DNA of 64,000 nucleotides from an uncultured cyanobacterium (GTDB lineage Bacteria > Cyanobacteriota > Vampirovibrionia > Gastranaerophilales > Gastranaerophilaceae). The notes under the pieces are model-generated. The model had not been told where the DNA came from. It was given only the letters and a program-made list of their open reading frames with translations, and ran no database searches. Position numbers and translations under genes: made by a program. Location of the stretch: assembly GCA_902495705.1 (NCBI GenBank), contig CABUXT010000006.1, positions 1 through 64,000 on the forward strand. The letters are read 5' to 3'. This document shows, one piece after another, positions 44,267-51,896 of the stretch (position 1 is its first letter; each line of letters begins with the position of its first letter).

Positions 44267-45391
44267 CTATACCGTAGCAGCTGATTTTGATTTTTCAATA
44301 CATTCCATCAAAGTTTTTGCAACTGTTTCTTGTTCTTCGTGAGTTAATTCAGGGAACATTGGAAGTGAAATAACAACTTCTGTGTTCTTTTCTGTGATAG
44401 GAAGAGAACCTTTGCCCATACCTAACCAAGCATTAACTTTTTGGAAGTGAAGAGGAATTGGGTAGTACAACATAGCGCCAATACCTTTTTCACCAAGCAT
44501 TTTATGAACTTCATCTCTGTTAGGAATTTTAACTGTATATTGGTGGTAAACACAATATGTATTATCCAATTCTTTTGGAGTTTGAACATCAGCGCAATCT
44601 GCAAACAATTTGTTGTAGTATGCGGCATGTTCTCTTCTTTGAGTGTTCCATTCGTCGATGTGTTTAGCTTTTACTCTCAAAATAGCTGCTTGAATTTCAT
44701 CAAGTCTGCTGTTTACACCAAGTTCATCGTTGTGGTAACGAACCATTGAACCGTGGTTTCTCAAAGCGATTAATCTGTCTTTTAGTTTTTCGTCATTAAC
44801 TGTGCAAAGACCGCCATCACCCATTGTACCTAAGTTTTTAGTCGGATAGAAACTGTAACATCCGATATCACCGAATGTACCAACTTTTTGACCTTTGAAT
44901 GTTGAACCGATTGCTTGACAGCAATCTTCAACAACTCTCAAATTGTGTTTTTTAGCAATAGCCATAATTGATTCCATATCACAAGGTTGACCATATAGGT
45001 GAACAGGAATAATAGCTTTTGTTTTAGGAGTGATAGCTGCTTCTATTTTTGCAGGGTCAATATTGAATGTATCAGGGTCGATATCAACAAATACAGGTTT
45101 AGCACCAACCATGCCGATAGCTTCAGCTGTAGCAACAAATGTAAATGCAGTTGTAATAACTTCATCACCTGCTCCGATATCCAAAGCTCTCAATGCGATA
45201 TGTAAAGCATCAGTACCAGAGTTCAATGCAACGGTATATTTGCAACCAATATATTCTGCAAGTTCGCTTTCCAAAGCTTTTACGTTTGGTCCAAGAATAT
45301 AGCAACCTGACCTCATAACTTCACATACAGCTTTTTCAGTTTCTGCGCCAATTTGTGCATATTGACGTTTTGAATCAAAAATAGGAATCAT
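44267..45391 (-). CDS. DegT/DnrJ/EryC1/StrS-family PLP sugar aminotransferase
   Basis: The 374-residue enzyme transfers an amino group to a keto-sugar nucleotide, for cell-surface polysaccharide. SGTDALHIALRALDIG at about 58-73 and FTFVATAEAI form the N-terminal PLP site. HLYGQPCDM and VVEDCCQAIGS follow, and the PLP-binding Lys lies in SFYPTKNLGTMGDGG at about 180-194. The C-terminal R-D-E-V-H-K-M region is typical. AAGGAG six bases upstream supports the start. It lies 101 bases downstream of a methyltransferase gene on the same strand, so the two may act in the same glycan pathway. Confidence 0.93.
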   Translation of the reverse strand: MIPIFDSKRQYAQIGAETEKAVCEVMRSGCYILGPNVKALESELAEYIGCKYTVALNSGTDALHIALRALDIGAGDEVITTAFTFVATAEAIGMVGAKPVFVDIDPDTFNIDPAKIEAAITPKTKAIIPVHLYGQPCDMESIMAIAKKHNLRVVEDCCQAIGSTFKGQKVGTFGDIGCYSFYPTKNLGTMGDGGLCTVNDEKLKDRLIALRNHGSMVRYHNDELGVNSRLDEIQAAILRVKAKHIDEWNTQRREHAAYYNKLFADCADVQTPKELDNTYCVYHQYTVKIPNRDEVHKMLGEKGIGAMLYYPIPLHFQKVNAWLGMGKGSLPITEKNTEVVISLPMFPELTHEEQETVAKTLMECIEKSKSAATV

Positions 45392-45492
45392 GTTTCTCTC
45401 CTTTGTTTATCTGTCGAATTTTTACCTATGAAATAATTATACCATAGGTTTTTGGGTATTAATATAAAATTTATATTAATAATATTTATTTA

Positions 45493-46176
45493 CTATTTTT
45501 TTCTGAAAATTATTGCCCCCGGAACAACAAACGCCATATCGATTGATTTTTCAAGAGCTTGAATATGTGGCGGTAATTGGTTAAAGAATGGGCGATAATT
45601 TACTTGGTTTCGGTTTTCGGAAACTCTTAAAATCTTCATTCTATCCATTGCATAATCCCAAAATACCTGAGCGTCAAGAACCTTTGGCGGATAATTGGGG
45701 TAAGCACCGAGTGACCCACATTCAAGGTCTTCAATTATATAAAATCCGCCTGAATTAAGCATAGGGAAGAGCATTTCAAAGGTTCGTCTTTGGTCGCCCC
45801 ACGCATGTGAGCAATCATCAATAATGCACATAATATTTTCGTTAAATTTACTCAACTTTTGAGGAAGGTCATCTGCTACAGCATCAGAACATACAAAAGA
45901 AATTCTTTCTTCTTCCAGTCTTGACAATTTTTCATCTAAATCAACCCCTATTATGTGCGCATTTTTATAATATTCTTTCCACATTTTTAATGATGCGCCG
46001 GTATAACAGCCAAGCTCAATGAGTGTGAAGGTTTCATCTAGCAATGTTGATAAAAACAATTCATAATGTCTTAAATAATCGTGACCTTTTGTCAGATTTC
46101 CTCGTCTTGTGTATTGAGATGCTTTATCTGTATTGTATTTTTGACCTAATTTGTCCAAAACTCCAAACTTGACCAT
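45493..46176 (-). CDS. SAM-dependent class I methyltransferase, 227 aa
   Basis: The Rossmann motif LIELGCYTGASLKMW (about 52-66) and IIGVDLDEKLS (about 75-85) bind SAM. IIDDCSHAWGDQRRTFEMLF and GGFYIIEDLECGS (about 143-155) follow the MycE-like/macrocin methyltransferase subgroup, in which acidic and His residues bind a metal and the sugar. The N-terminal LGQKYNTDKA and YEL(F) words fit the same subgroup. Its role may be sugar O-methylation, in line with the DegT neighbour downstream. AAGGAG upstream gives a good start. Confidence 0.82.
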   Translation of the reverse strand: MVKFGVLDKLGQKYNTDKASQYTRRGNLTKGHDYLRHYELFLSTLLDETFTLIELGCYTGASLKMWKEYYKNAHIIGVDLDEKLSRLEEERISFVCSDAVADDLPQKLSKFNENIMCIIDDCSHAWGDQRRTFEMLFPMLNSGGFYIIEDLECGSLGAYPNYPPKVLDAQVFWDYAMDRMKILRVSENRNQVNYRPFFNQLPPHIQALEKSIDMAFVVPGAIIFRKK

Positions 46177-46212
46177 TTCATTTCTCCTTAACTTTTCTTA
46201 TGCAAAAATTAT

Positions 46213-47415
46213 ATGACAAAATTTTTGTTGGTAGCAAATTTATTTTTTAGGATTTTTATAAAAACTATGAGTGAGAAGTATTTTTTAATTTCAAAATTAA
46301 CAAGAATTCCTTTTTTTAAATATAAAGGAAAAGCCGTCGTGCTTTCTGAAAAACTCCCAACAACTTATGATGAAGTTGTTGTCGGATTAAAAGATAACAA
46401 ACAAAATATTCGCACAATTACAACTTTTAGAAATGACTCAGGGCAAGTTGTTGAGCGTTCATTTGATTATTTTGGCAAGCAATTAAAACATCGACTTTAT
46501 TCAAGGAAAGAGTCTGTTATTGGAGAAAATGAATGGGTCGATTCTACCAAAATTCAGGAATTGACTATCTCAAGAAGAACAATGAAAAGTATTTATTTAG
46601 AACTAAAAAATAAACTTAGAGAAATGCACCTTCTGACATATTTTTGGAAAGAACAAATGACACGAGTAAACCACCTTGCAAAAAATTTGCAAACAGGGAG
46701 AAAAGTATTGTCAAGCGTATTTGTTGACAATGCAAAAAATGAACACAAATTTGTAGAGTATCCTTCAACTGGAGGTAAGCAAAAAGCTAAAGTTTTGTCA
46801 TTTAAGGTTAATAAAAATACTTTTGATGTCAAAAAGGGTTCAATTTCGGCACAAAATATAAAAGCTCCAACTGGGGATAAATATCTTGGACTAAGGGCAT
46901 TTTATATGGAGGATTCAAAAGTTCCGATTACAAAATATTTTATTCATAAGCGCAAACTAGATGATGCAGAATTGGTTTTGAATACAAATTATTCTCCTAG
47001 AGAAAATGAAAAAAATATTATTGCTTTTTATTCCGATGATAATGGGTCTATAAATTTTAACAGAGAGTATGTGCACAAATCTAAAAAAGGTATTATAAAT
47101 ACATGTGCTCATGAGGTGGAACATGCTTGGCAATGGTATTTACATGCAATACAAACTGGCGGTGAAACTGCATATACGCATAGAATATACCTAAAACATG
47201 GATATTTGAAAGATAAAAAAATGATTCTTGAAGCTAATCGTTATACAGAGGCAATAGATAAATATGTGACTTGTATAGAAAATGACGCAGAATATAGAAA
47301 AAGTTTGCTAGAAATAAAAGCAAGATATAAAGGAAAGTTGGAAGAAGAAAATTATAAACGTCAAGGACATTATCTTCGCAGTGCTTTCCGTCATATTCCA
47401 CAAGAGTCGTTGTAG
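46213..47415 (+). CDS. Hypothetical protein with HExxH metallopeptidase-like motif, 400 aa
   Basis: No family recognised. CAHEVEHAWQWYLH at about 297-310 holds HEVEH, the pattern of zinc metallopeptidases, and ETAYTHRIYLKH and KKMILEANRYTEAIDKY follow. The first 300 residues include K/R-rich stretches and a beta-rich part. The first ATG is 18 residues before a second (MSEKYFLI at 46267), and neither has a clear Shine-Dalgarno. A hydrophobic N-terminus (FLLVANLFFRIFI) could be a signal or just variable. It is convergent with the pilin gene, six bases away. Confidence 0.65.
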   Translation: MTKFLLVANLFFRIFIKTMSEKYFLISKLTRIPFFKYKGKAVVLSEKLPTTYDEVVVGLKDNKQNIRTITTFRNDSGQVVERSFDYFGKQLKHRLYSRKESVIGENEWVDSTKIQELTISRRTMKSIYLELKNKLREMHLLTYFWKEQMTRVNHLAKNLQTGRKVLSSVFVDNAKNEHKFVEYPSTGGKQKAKVLSFKVNKNTFDVKKGSISAQNIKAPTGDKYLGLRAFYMEDSKVPITKYFIHKRKLDDAELVLNTNYSPRENEKNIIAFYSDDNGSINFNREYVHKSKKGIINTCAHEVEHAWQWYLHAIQTGGETAYTHRIYLKHGYLKDKKMILEANRYTEAIDKYVTCIENDAEYRKSLLEIKARYKGKLEEENYKRQGHYLRSAFRHIPQESL

Positions 47416-47421
47416 GGTTAT

Positions 47422-48138
47422 TTATTTTTTGCGTTTCCAAACTTGGTCTGGAATAACCCACCCATTAGCCCTTAGATATTCCAAACACCAATAACCATCC
47501 CCATTAAAACAGTTATCTCTTACTTGTTCTTTTGTTTTGTCATGACCAGCTGGAATAAATCCTTTGTCAGGGTCATAAATCATAATATAAATATCTTTGC
47601 CTATTCGATTAGGTTTTCTAGCTCCGTTTACATCAAAATAAAACTGAAAAGTATTATTAGGGGTATTTATTCCAAAAAATGAACCAGTCGTTACGCCTAG
47701 AGAAGAATTTACATCATACCAAGCTCCTTTTGCAGTTTTAAATGTCATGGTTTTTCCTACAGTGCCGATTTGGCTCTCAGAGTTTTCTAATTGCGTTTCA
47801 AAGTAAGGAGCTCCATTTTTTAGATTTTTAACTTCACCATATTTATGCCAACAACCGGCTTGTGAGTAGCAAACTTGTTCCACTTTCATATACGGAGCAA
47901 TAAATGTTTCAAACCATTTTTTATTTCCTCCAATATTTTGTATAACATCCATTGCTGGAACGTCATCATTTTCACTCATTTTCATGGTTTGCATTATGTT
48001 TGAGTAATTTTCCTTTACTTGTGCTTCAATTTGGGATTTTTGAAGTTTTGTCATCAAGTTAGGTATCGTCATCGCTGCAACTATACCAATTATTCCTAGT
48101 GTAATTAATACTTCTGCCAAAGTAAAACCAAGTTTCAT
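47422..48138 (-). CDS. Type IV pilin-like protein, 238 aa
   Basis: The leader MKLG is followed by FTLAEVLITLGIIGIVAAMT, the prepilin cleavage and methylation motif with Glu5. The soluble domain has three Cys-containing blocks (QVCYSQAGCWHK; DNCFNGDGYWCLE) and an IMIYDPDKG loop near DPDKG that resembles calcium loops. The tail WVIPDQVWKRKK only partly matches the W-x-I-x-x-x-YPW ending of other pilins here. AAGGAG eight bases upstream supports the start. It is divergent from a small HTH regulator. Confidence 0.88.
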   Translation of the reverse strand: MKLGFTLAEVLITLGIIGIVAAMTIPNLMTKLQKSQIEAQVKENYSNIMQTMKMSENDDVPAMDVIQNIGGNKKWFETFIAPYMKVEQVCYSQAGCWHKYGEVKNLKNGAPYFETQLENSESQIGTVGKTMTFKTAKGAWYDVNSSLGVTTGSFFGINTPNNTFQFYFDVNGARKPNRIGKDIYIMIYDPDKGFIPAGHDKTKEQVRDNCFNGDGYWCLEYLRANGWVIPDQVWKRKK

Positions 48139-48150
48139 ACTCTTCTCCTT

Positions 48151-48186
48151 TTAAATTATTAGTTAAATATTAAATTAATAATTTAA
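48151..48186. promoter_or_regulatory. Putative operator between pilin and HTH genes
   Basis: TTAAATTATTA (48151-48161) and TAATAATTTAA (48176-48186) are a perfect 11-base inverted repeat with a 14-base spacer, which puts both half-sites on one DNA face. It lies beside the pilin start and upstream of the HTH promoter. Confidence 0.6.
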
Positions 48187-48225
48187 AATTGTCAACTCGA
48201 CTTTAAAGTAATGTATTCTGATTAA

Positions 48226-48447
48226 ATGAGCATAAGTAACGATATTAAGAAATTATTGATAGACAAAGATATGACCTTGACGCAACTTGCAAAGATTATT
48301 GCAAAGCGCAAAGGCAAGAATTTTTCGATACAAAATCTCTCACAAAAGCTAAAAAAAGACACTCTTAATTTGCAAGAATTAGAAATAATTATGGATGCTT
48401 TGGGTTATAAAATATGTTACTTACCACAAAAGCCTTTCAATGGCTAA
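48226..48447 (+). CDS. Small HTH regulator paired with a pilin gene, 73 aa
   Basis: Homologous over its length to the 72-aa regulator at 12421: SxxNDIKKLLIDKDM, LTQLAKIIAKRKGK, a recognition segment QNLSQKLKK, and LNLQELEIIMDALGYKI. It is a single compact HTH with almost nothing outside the DNA-binding domain. TATTCT at 48214-48219 lies six bases before the ATG with no Shine-Dalgarno, so leaderless expression is likely. Its presence as a divergent partner of a pilin at two loci suggests a cognate pair. Confidence 0.8.
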   Translation: MSISNDIKKLLIDKDMTLTQLAKIIAKRKGKNFSIQNLSQKLKKDTLNLQELEIIMDALGYKICYLPQKPFNG

Positions 48448-48518
48448 TTCTGTTTGATTCATCTTTTTATATAGATATAGTTCTGCTATCAAATATTATT
48501 ATTTGATAAATTTTGCAT

Positions 48519-48658
48519 AAAAAAAACCACTCAACAAGTGAGTGGGTCGTTTTCTGCATCCTAATGGTCTCTTTTAGTGTTTATTATTTAGGAGTTTATA
48601 TGTTTTTGGGGTTAATGAACTATTTATATTTAGTGTTTCGACTACACTTAAATCTTAT
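48519..48658 (-). ncRNA. Candidate small RNA, about 140 nt
   Basis: On the minus strand, TTGACA (48693-48688), a 17-base spacer and CATAAT (48670-48665) make a near-consensus promoter. About 130 bases downstream, CCACTCA (48527-48533) and TGAGTGG (48539-48545) form a hairpin followed by eight T. No ORF with a ribosome site lies between. The transcript would be a free small RNA, unless it is only read-through from the HTH gene at 48806. The rest of the gap 48448-48805 has no gene; a 20-codon ORF on the plus strand at 48600 is too short to support. Confidence 0.45.
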
Positions 48659-48805
48659 GTAATTATTATGGCACAAGATAATTTTAATGTCAACACAATC
48701 TTTTCATAAATAAATTAATATTCTTAAAACCCATATATAGTGTACACTTTACACTTTACAAAACTTAACAAATGCTTAATTTGAGGGTGAATTTGAAGGA
48801 TTTTT

Positions 48806-49024
48806 TTAGAATTTGCAATTCAAAATTTCATCGATTTGGACATTTAAAGCATTGGCGATTGAATATAAAGTTTTAATTTTTACATTATTCAGTCCGCGCT
48901 CCAAGGTGCTGATTGAATTTAGGTTCAAATTTGCACGAAAAGCCAACTCTTCTTGCGAAATACCTTCTTTTTGGCGCAGATACCTGACACTTTGTCCTAT
49001 TTTGAATAGCAATTCATCCTTCAT
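48806..49024 (-). CDS. XRE-family HTH regulator, 72 aa
   Basis: A complete Cro/C1-type HTH: KIGQSVRYLRQKEGISQEEL, AFRANLNLNSISTLERGLNN, and LYSIANALNVQIDEIL. It resembles the regulator at 56865. A GTG codon one residue earlier (49027) is an alternative start. TACAAT lies six bases before the ATG on the minus strand (complement of 49031-49036), with no Shine-Dalgarno, so it is probably leaderless. Divergent from the pilin at 49127; it is a different HTH subfamily from those at 12421 and 48226 in the same genetic position. Confidence 0.85.
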   Translation of the reverse strand: MKDELLFKIGQSVRYLRQKEGISQEELAFRANLNLNSISTLERGLNNVKIKTLYSIANALNVQIDEILNCKF

Positions 49025-49058
49025 CACTCAATTGTATATTCTTGACATTATCAAATCT

Positions 49059-49097
49059 AACTATTAAAATATTAATATTCATAGTAAACTATTAAAA
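49059..49097. promoter_or_regulatory. Direct repeats between HTH and pilin genes
   Basis: AACTATTAAAA occurs at 49059-49069 and exactly again at 49087-49097. An AATATTAATATT palindrome lies between them. These are candidate operator sites for the adjacent XRE regulator. Confidence 0.5.
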
Positions 49098-49126
49098 ATA
49101 TATCTAAAGTAGTAAAGGATAAAATA

Positions 49127-49867
49127 ATGTCAAAACTAAAATCAGGTTTCACTTTAGCGGAAGTATTAATTACTCTTGGAATCATTGGAGTTGTTGCAGC
49201 AATGACTATTCCGACACTTATTGCAAATACAAACGGACAAAAATATCGTTCACAATTAAAAAAAACAATATCAACGCTAAGTCAAGCTGCTAGGATGTCT
49301 CAATCTCAATATGATTTTGATTATGCAGGAATTGATTCAGTTTGTGGCACTAATGGTGCGACAGAAAATCCTGAAAATACACACTCTATTTGTGCAATGT
49401 ACAATGGAACCTTAAAAGGTACAACATATTATGCAACTTCTTCAGATATTAAAATGATAAAAAATGGTAAATCTACTCCTTACTCAATATCCTCTCCATT
49501 TAGCTTGAAGCATGGACTAACGACCTCTACAACAAACGCTTATGTTTTATCTGATGGGACAATTGTTATGTTATCAAAAATGTTAGGTTCAAATGATTGT
49601 AGCTTATCAATAGGCACAGCTTTACCTGATATAATTTTGGCGGATGGGTCAATGCGTTTTTGTTATGGTTTTATTGATGTAAATGGTGTAAATTTACCGA
49701 ATACAGAGGTAAGTTGCTCTATCGGTTCAAATTTACTTAGTGATAATACTTGTGTTGTAAAAAATGATGCAAAACATCTTACCGATATTTACCCCATCAG
49801 AATTCATGATGGTATTGTCGAACCTGCAACAGCTGCCGCAAGATATGTTTTAAGAACTGCAAAATAA
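49127..49867 (+). CDS. Type IV pilin-like protein, 246 aa
   Basis: MSKLKSG then FTLAEVLITLGIIGVVAAMT, the prepilin cleavage and methylation motif. The soluble domain has four cysteine-bearing blocks: SVCGTNG, HSICAMYNG, NDCSLSIG and MRFCYGFIDVNG, with IDVNGVNLPN as the common pilin-like DVNG loop also seen in the proteins at 47422 and 54879. It lacks the YPW ending, finishing in a basic tail YVLRTAK. AAAGGA ten bases upstream supports the start. Two small genes of unknown function follow. Confidence 0.87.
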   Translation: MSKLKSGFTLAEVLITLGIIGVVAAMTIPTLIANTNGQKYRSQLKKTISTLSQAARMSQSQYDFDYAGIDSVCGTNGATENPENTHSICAMYNGTLKGTTYYATSSDIKMIKNGKSTPYSISSPFSLKHGLTTSTTNAYVLSDGTIVMLSKMLGSNDCSLSIGTALPDIILADGSMRFCYGFIDVNGVNLPNTEVSCSIGSNLLSDNTCVVKNDAKHLTDIYPIRIHDGIVEPATAAARYVLRTAK

Positions 49868-49962
49868 ATATTACGAAAACTTAATAATCTATTTATAAAA
49901 ACGCAATTATTTATTATTTATATCCTTTATATATATAAGAGCAGAGCATAAAGGATTATTAT

Positions 49963-50313
49963 ATGAGCGGTTATGAAAGTCAAAACACATTAGCAGTAAA
50001 CAGTATTAGCGCAGCTAGTGGTACTTATCAAAAAATCGATTTAGGTATCAAGTCTACTGATGATGGAACACGAAATATTGTCAGTGAACTTTATGGTGGA
50101 TATATAAAAAATTCAATAGATGCAATTCTATCTGGTATTGGGTTGGCGTACAGTGTTACAAAAAGTTGTCAAATGTTAGAAAATGACCCAAACTCATATT
50201 TTGTTGTAGGAGACAAAAAATATATACCAAACACGCCTGTTGGAAATCTTCACCCATATACCGAAGATGGAAGCCCCGCAGGAGGGTGTCGCACAATACA
50301 CATGTTAGGTTAA
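49963..50313 (+). CDS. Small hypothetical protein, 116 aa
   Basis: AAAGGA eight bases upstream of the ATG supports translation. The sequence starts MSGYESQNTLAVNSISAASG, contains a helix near SIDAILSGIGLAYSVTK, and ends GGCRTIHMLG. Two cysteines are present. No signal peptide and no recognised family. It lies 95 bases after the pilin and 27 bases before another small gene, so the two small genes probably form one unit. Confidence 0.62.
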   Translation: MSGYESQNTLAVNSISAASGTYQKIDLGIKSTDDGTRNIVSELYGGYIKNSIDAILSGIGLAYSVTKSCQMLENDPNSYFVVGDKKYIPNTPVGNLHPYTEDGSPAGGCRTIHMLG

Positions 50314-50340
50314 ATTTTTAAAAGGAGATAATTTTAGACA

Positions 50341-50613
50341 ATGCAACAAATCGGTGGTATACAACTTAATCCAAAGCCTGGGACAGACTTCAATAGTCAG
50401 TACAATGTCCCAGATACCGGTTTGACTAATAATACTACATTGTCAAATAATCCTTTATATAATCTTTTGCAAGTTATTTTTCAAAACGCAAAAACTGATG
50501 AAATTGCTCACCAAGTTGCAAATTGCGAAGTTGTCGGTTCAAATGGCTTGAAGGTTAATGCCGACAGTGTAAAGACTCAAAACACAGGGAACAAGCTTAT
50601 TACACAGGCGTAG
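50341..50613 (+). CDS. Small hypothetical protein, 90 aa
   Basis: AAAAGGAG (about 15 bases before the ATG) supports translation, though the spacing is long. The protein is polar and Asn-rich (GTDFNSQYNVPDTGLTNNTT; NPLYNLLQVIFQNAKTD) with one cysteine. No family and no signal peptide. The Q/N-rich opening MQQIGGIQLNPKPGTD is like the polar N-termini of other orphan proteins in the window. It ends just before the repeat island. Confidence 0.6.
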   Translation: MQQIGGIQLNPKPGTDFNSQYNVPDTGLTNNTTLSNNPLYNLLQVIFQNAKTDEIAHQVANCEVVGSNGLKVNADSVKTQNTGNKLITQA

Positions 50614-50627
50614 TTGGTCGTTATTTG

Positions 50628-50985
50628 TCATTCTGCGCTATTTTCTTTTCAACATGGATTTATCAATGATTGTATTTGCTAAATTATCAATTGGAAAAGA
50701 TTCTGAAATAAATTCAGAATGCCATAGACCTATTTGTTTAGTTACGCGCACTTGCCAAAATCCGCAGTTCAGAGTGACTGTTAAGTTTTTACAAAATCAT
50801 GTCATTTCGAGGAAAGTTTGCAGACAAAGGCATCATTGGTCTTAACGGAGTGACGTGGTAATCCACAACAAGACTTGCAAGTTTTTGTCCCCCTCTCCCT
50901 AACCCTCAGCCATACGGCACGCAGTCTCACACAACTCGCGTTGCTCGTTGGTTCGGCTAGTGTTCCACAAGGGGCGAGGGAACAA
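50628..50985. repeat. Island of dispersed palindromic repeats
   Basis: This 412-base gap (50614-51024) has no gene. Three modules can be told apart. First, GATTCTGAAATAAATTCAGA then ATGCC (50698-50722), a hairpin like the units at 121 and 35098. Second, GTCATTTCGAGGAAAGTTTG ... GGAGTGACGTGGTAATCC (about 50800-50868), with GTCATTTC and GGAGTGAC near its ends. Third, CCCCCTCTCCCTAACCCTC (50890-50908) with GGGGCGAGGGAACAAG (about 50970-50985). The third is related to sequence found inside the HlyD-type gene at 61111. Short ORFs here are accidental. Confidence 0.6.
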
Positions 50986-51024
50986 GTTCAGTAAGACTAA
51001 TATGTCCTCATATCCTCACGCAAA

Positions 51025-51777
51025 TTACACCAATGACAAATTGTGTTCTGTCTTGTTTAATTTGCGCAATGTTTCAACTCTTTTTAAAACTCTATTCGCC
51101 TGTTCTCCATCTGGTTTAGCAGATAAATATTTTCTGTAATAGCGTTTAGCCTCGGTCTTTTTACCCAATTTGTCAAAACAAAATCCGATATCTGAATATA
51201 TTTTTGTATAATTCGGATTGATTTTCAACACGTCTAAATACAAGCCCAGTGCAGGTTTGTACATCTCCATTTTGATTAGCAAATAAGATTTGCGCAAATA
51301 TGCATTAATATATGTTGGAGAATTTTCGATAAGTTTTTGATAAATCATCAAAGCCATATCCGGTTCTTCGCACTGTTCATGTGCTAATCCTAACTGGTAA
51401 ATCGCATCAGGATTATCCGGTTCCAATTGAATTGCTTGGATAAAACATTTGATTGCTTTGCAAGGGGTTTCATCTTTCAGGTGGCAAAGCCCAAGTTCGT
51501 AAAAAATATCAAATCTTTCAGGGTCGAGCAAAGCAGCTTTTTCAAGATTTTCGATAGCCTTTTTAAGTTTGCCCAAATTTTTGTAGCAAACACCAAGCCC
51601 AAGATAGGTATCAGCATTATTTCTATCCAACAAAACAGAATTTAAGTAACTGCCGACAGCTTCTTTGAACGAATCTTTTAATCTGAGCATGTCTGCTTTT
51701 TCTCTAAATTTGTCAGGCAAATTTTTCGCAGAAACAGGGGTGCTCATATAACATGATTTAGTTTTTTCGCCGCTCAA
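51025..51777 (-). CDS. TPR-repeat protein, 250 aa
   Basis: About six tetratricopeptide repeats follow one another from residue 24 on: SFKEAVGSYLNSVLLDRNNA, TYLGLGVCYKNLGKLKKAIE, FYELGLCHLKDETPCKAIKC, IYQLGLAHEQCEEPDMALMI, AYLRKSYLLIKMEMYKPALG and IYSDIGFCFDKLGKKTEAKR. No membrane segment, so cytoplasmic. The first start is TTG (MSGEKT) with AGGA upstream; the ATG at 51747 (MSTPVSAK) would give 240 aa. It serves as a protein-interaction scaffold of unknown partner. Confidence 0.82.
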   Translation of the reverse strand: MSGEKTKSCYMSTPVSAKNLPDKFREKADMLRLKDSFKEAVGSYLNSVLLDRNNADTYLGLGVCYKNLGKLKKAIENLEKAALLDPERFDIFYELGLCHLKDETPCKAIKCFIQAIQLEPDNPDAIYQLGLAHEQCEEPDMALMIYQKLIENSPTYINAYLRKSYLLIKMEMYKPALGLYLDVLKINPNYTKIYSDIGFCFDKLGKKTEAKRYYRKYLSAKPDGEQANRVLKRVETLRKLNKTEHNLSLV

Positions 51778-51896
51778 CTCTTTATTTCCTTTTCTCCATA
51801 TATTTTAGATTTTTTTTCATGTTTGATGAACCATCGTTAGATTTAAAGATTAATCAATCATTGGATTTATTCTGACTATTGTGCTATAAATTTAGT

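Noticed and set aside
48600..48663. 20-codon ORF on the plus strand with TAGGAG upstream
   Set aside because: Too short, no similarity, and it lies opposite the candidate small RNA.
50654..50845. 63-codon ORF in the repeat island
   Set aside because: It runs through two palindromic repeats, has no ribosome site, and its peptide resembles nothing.
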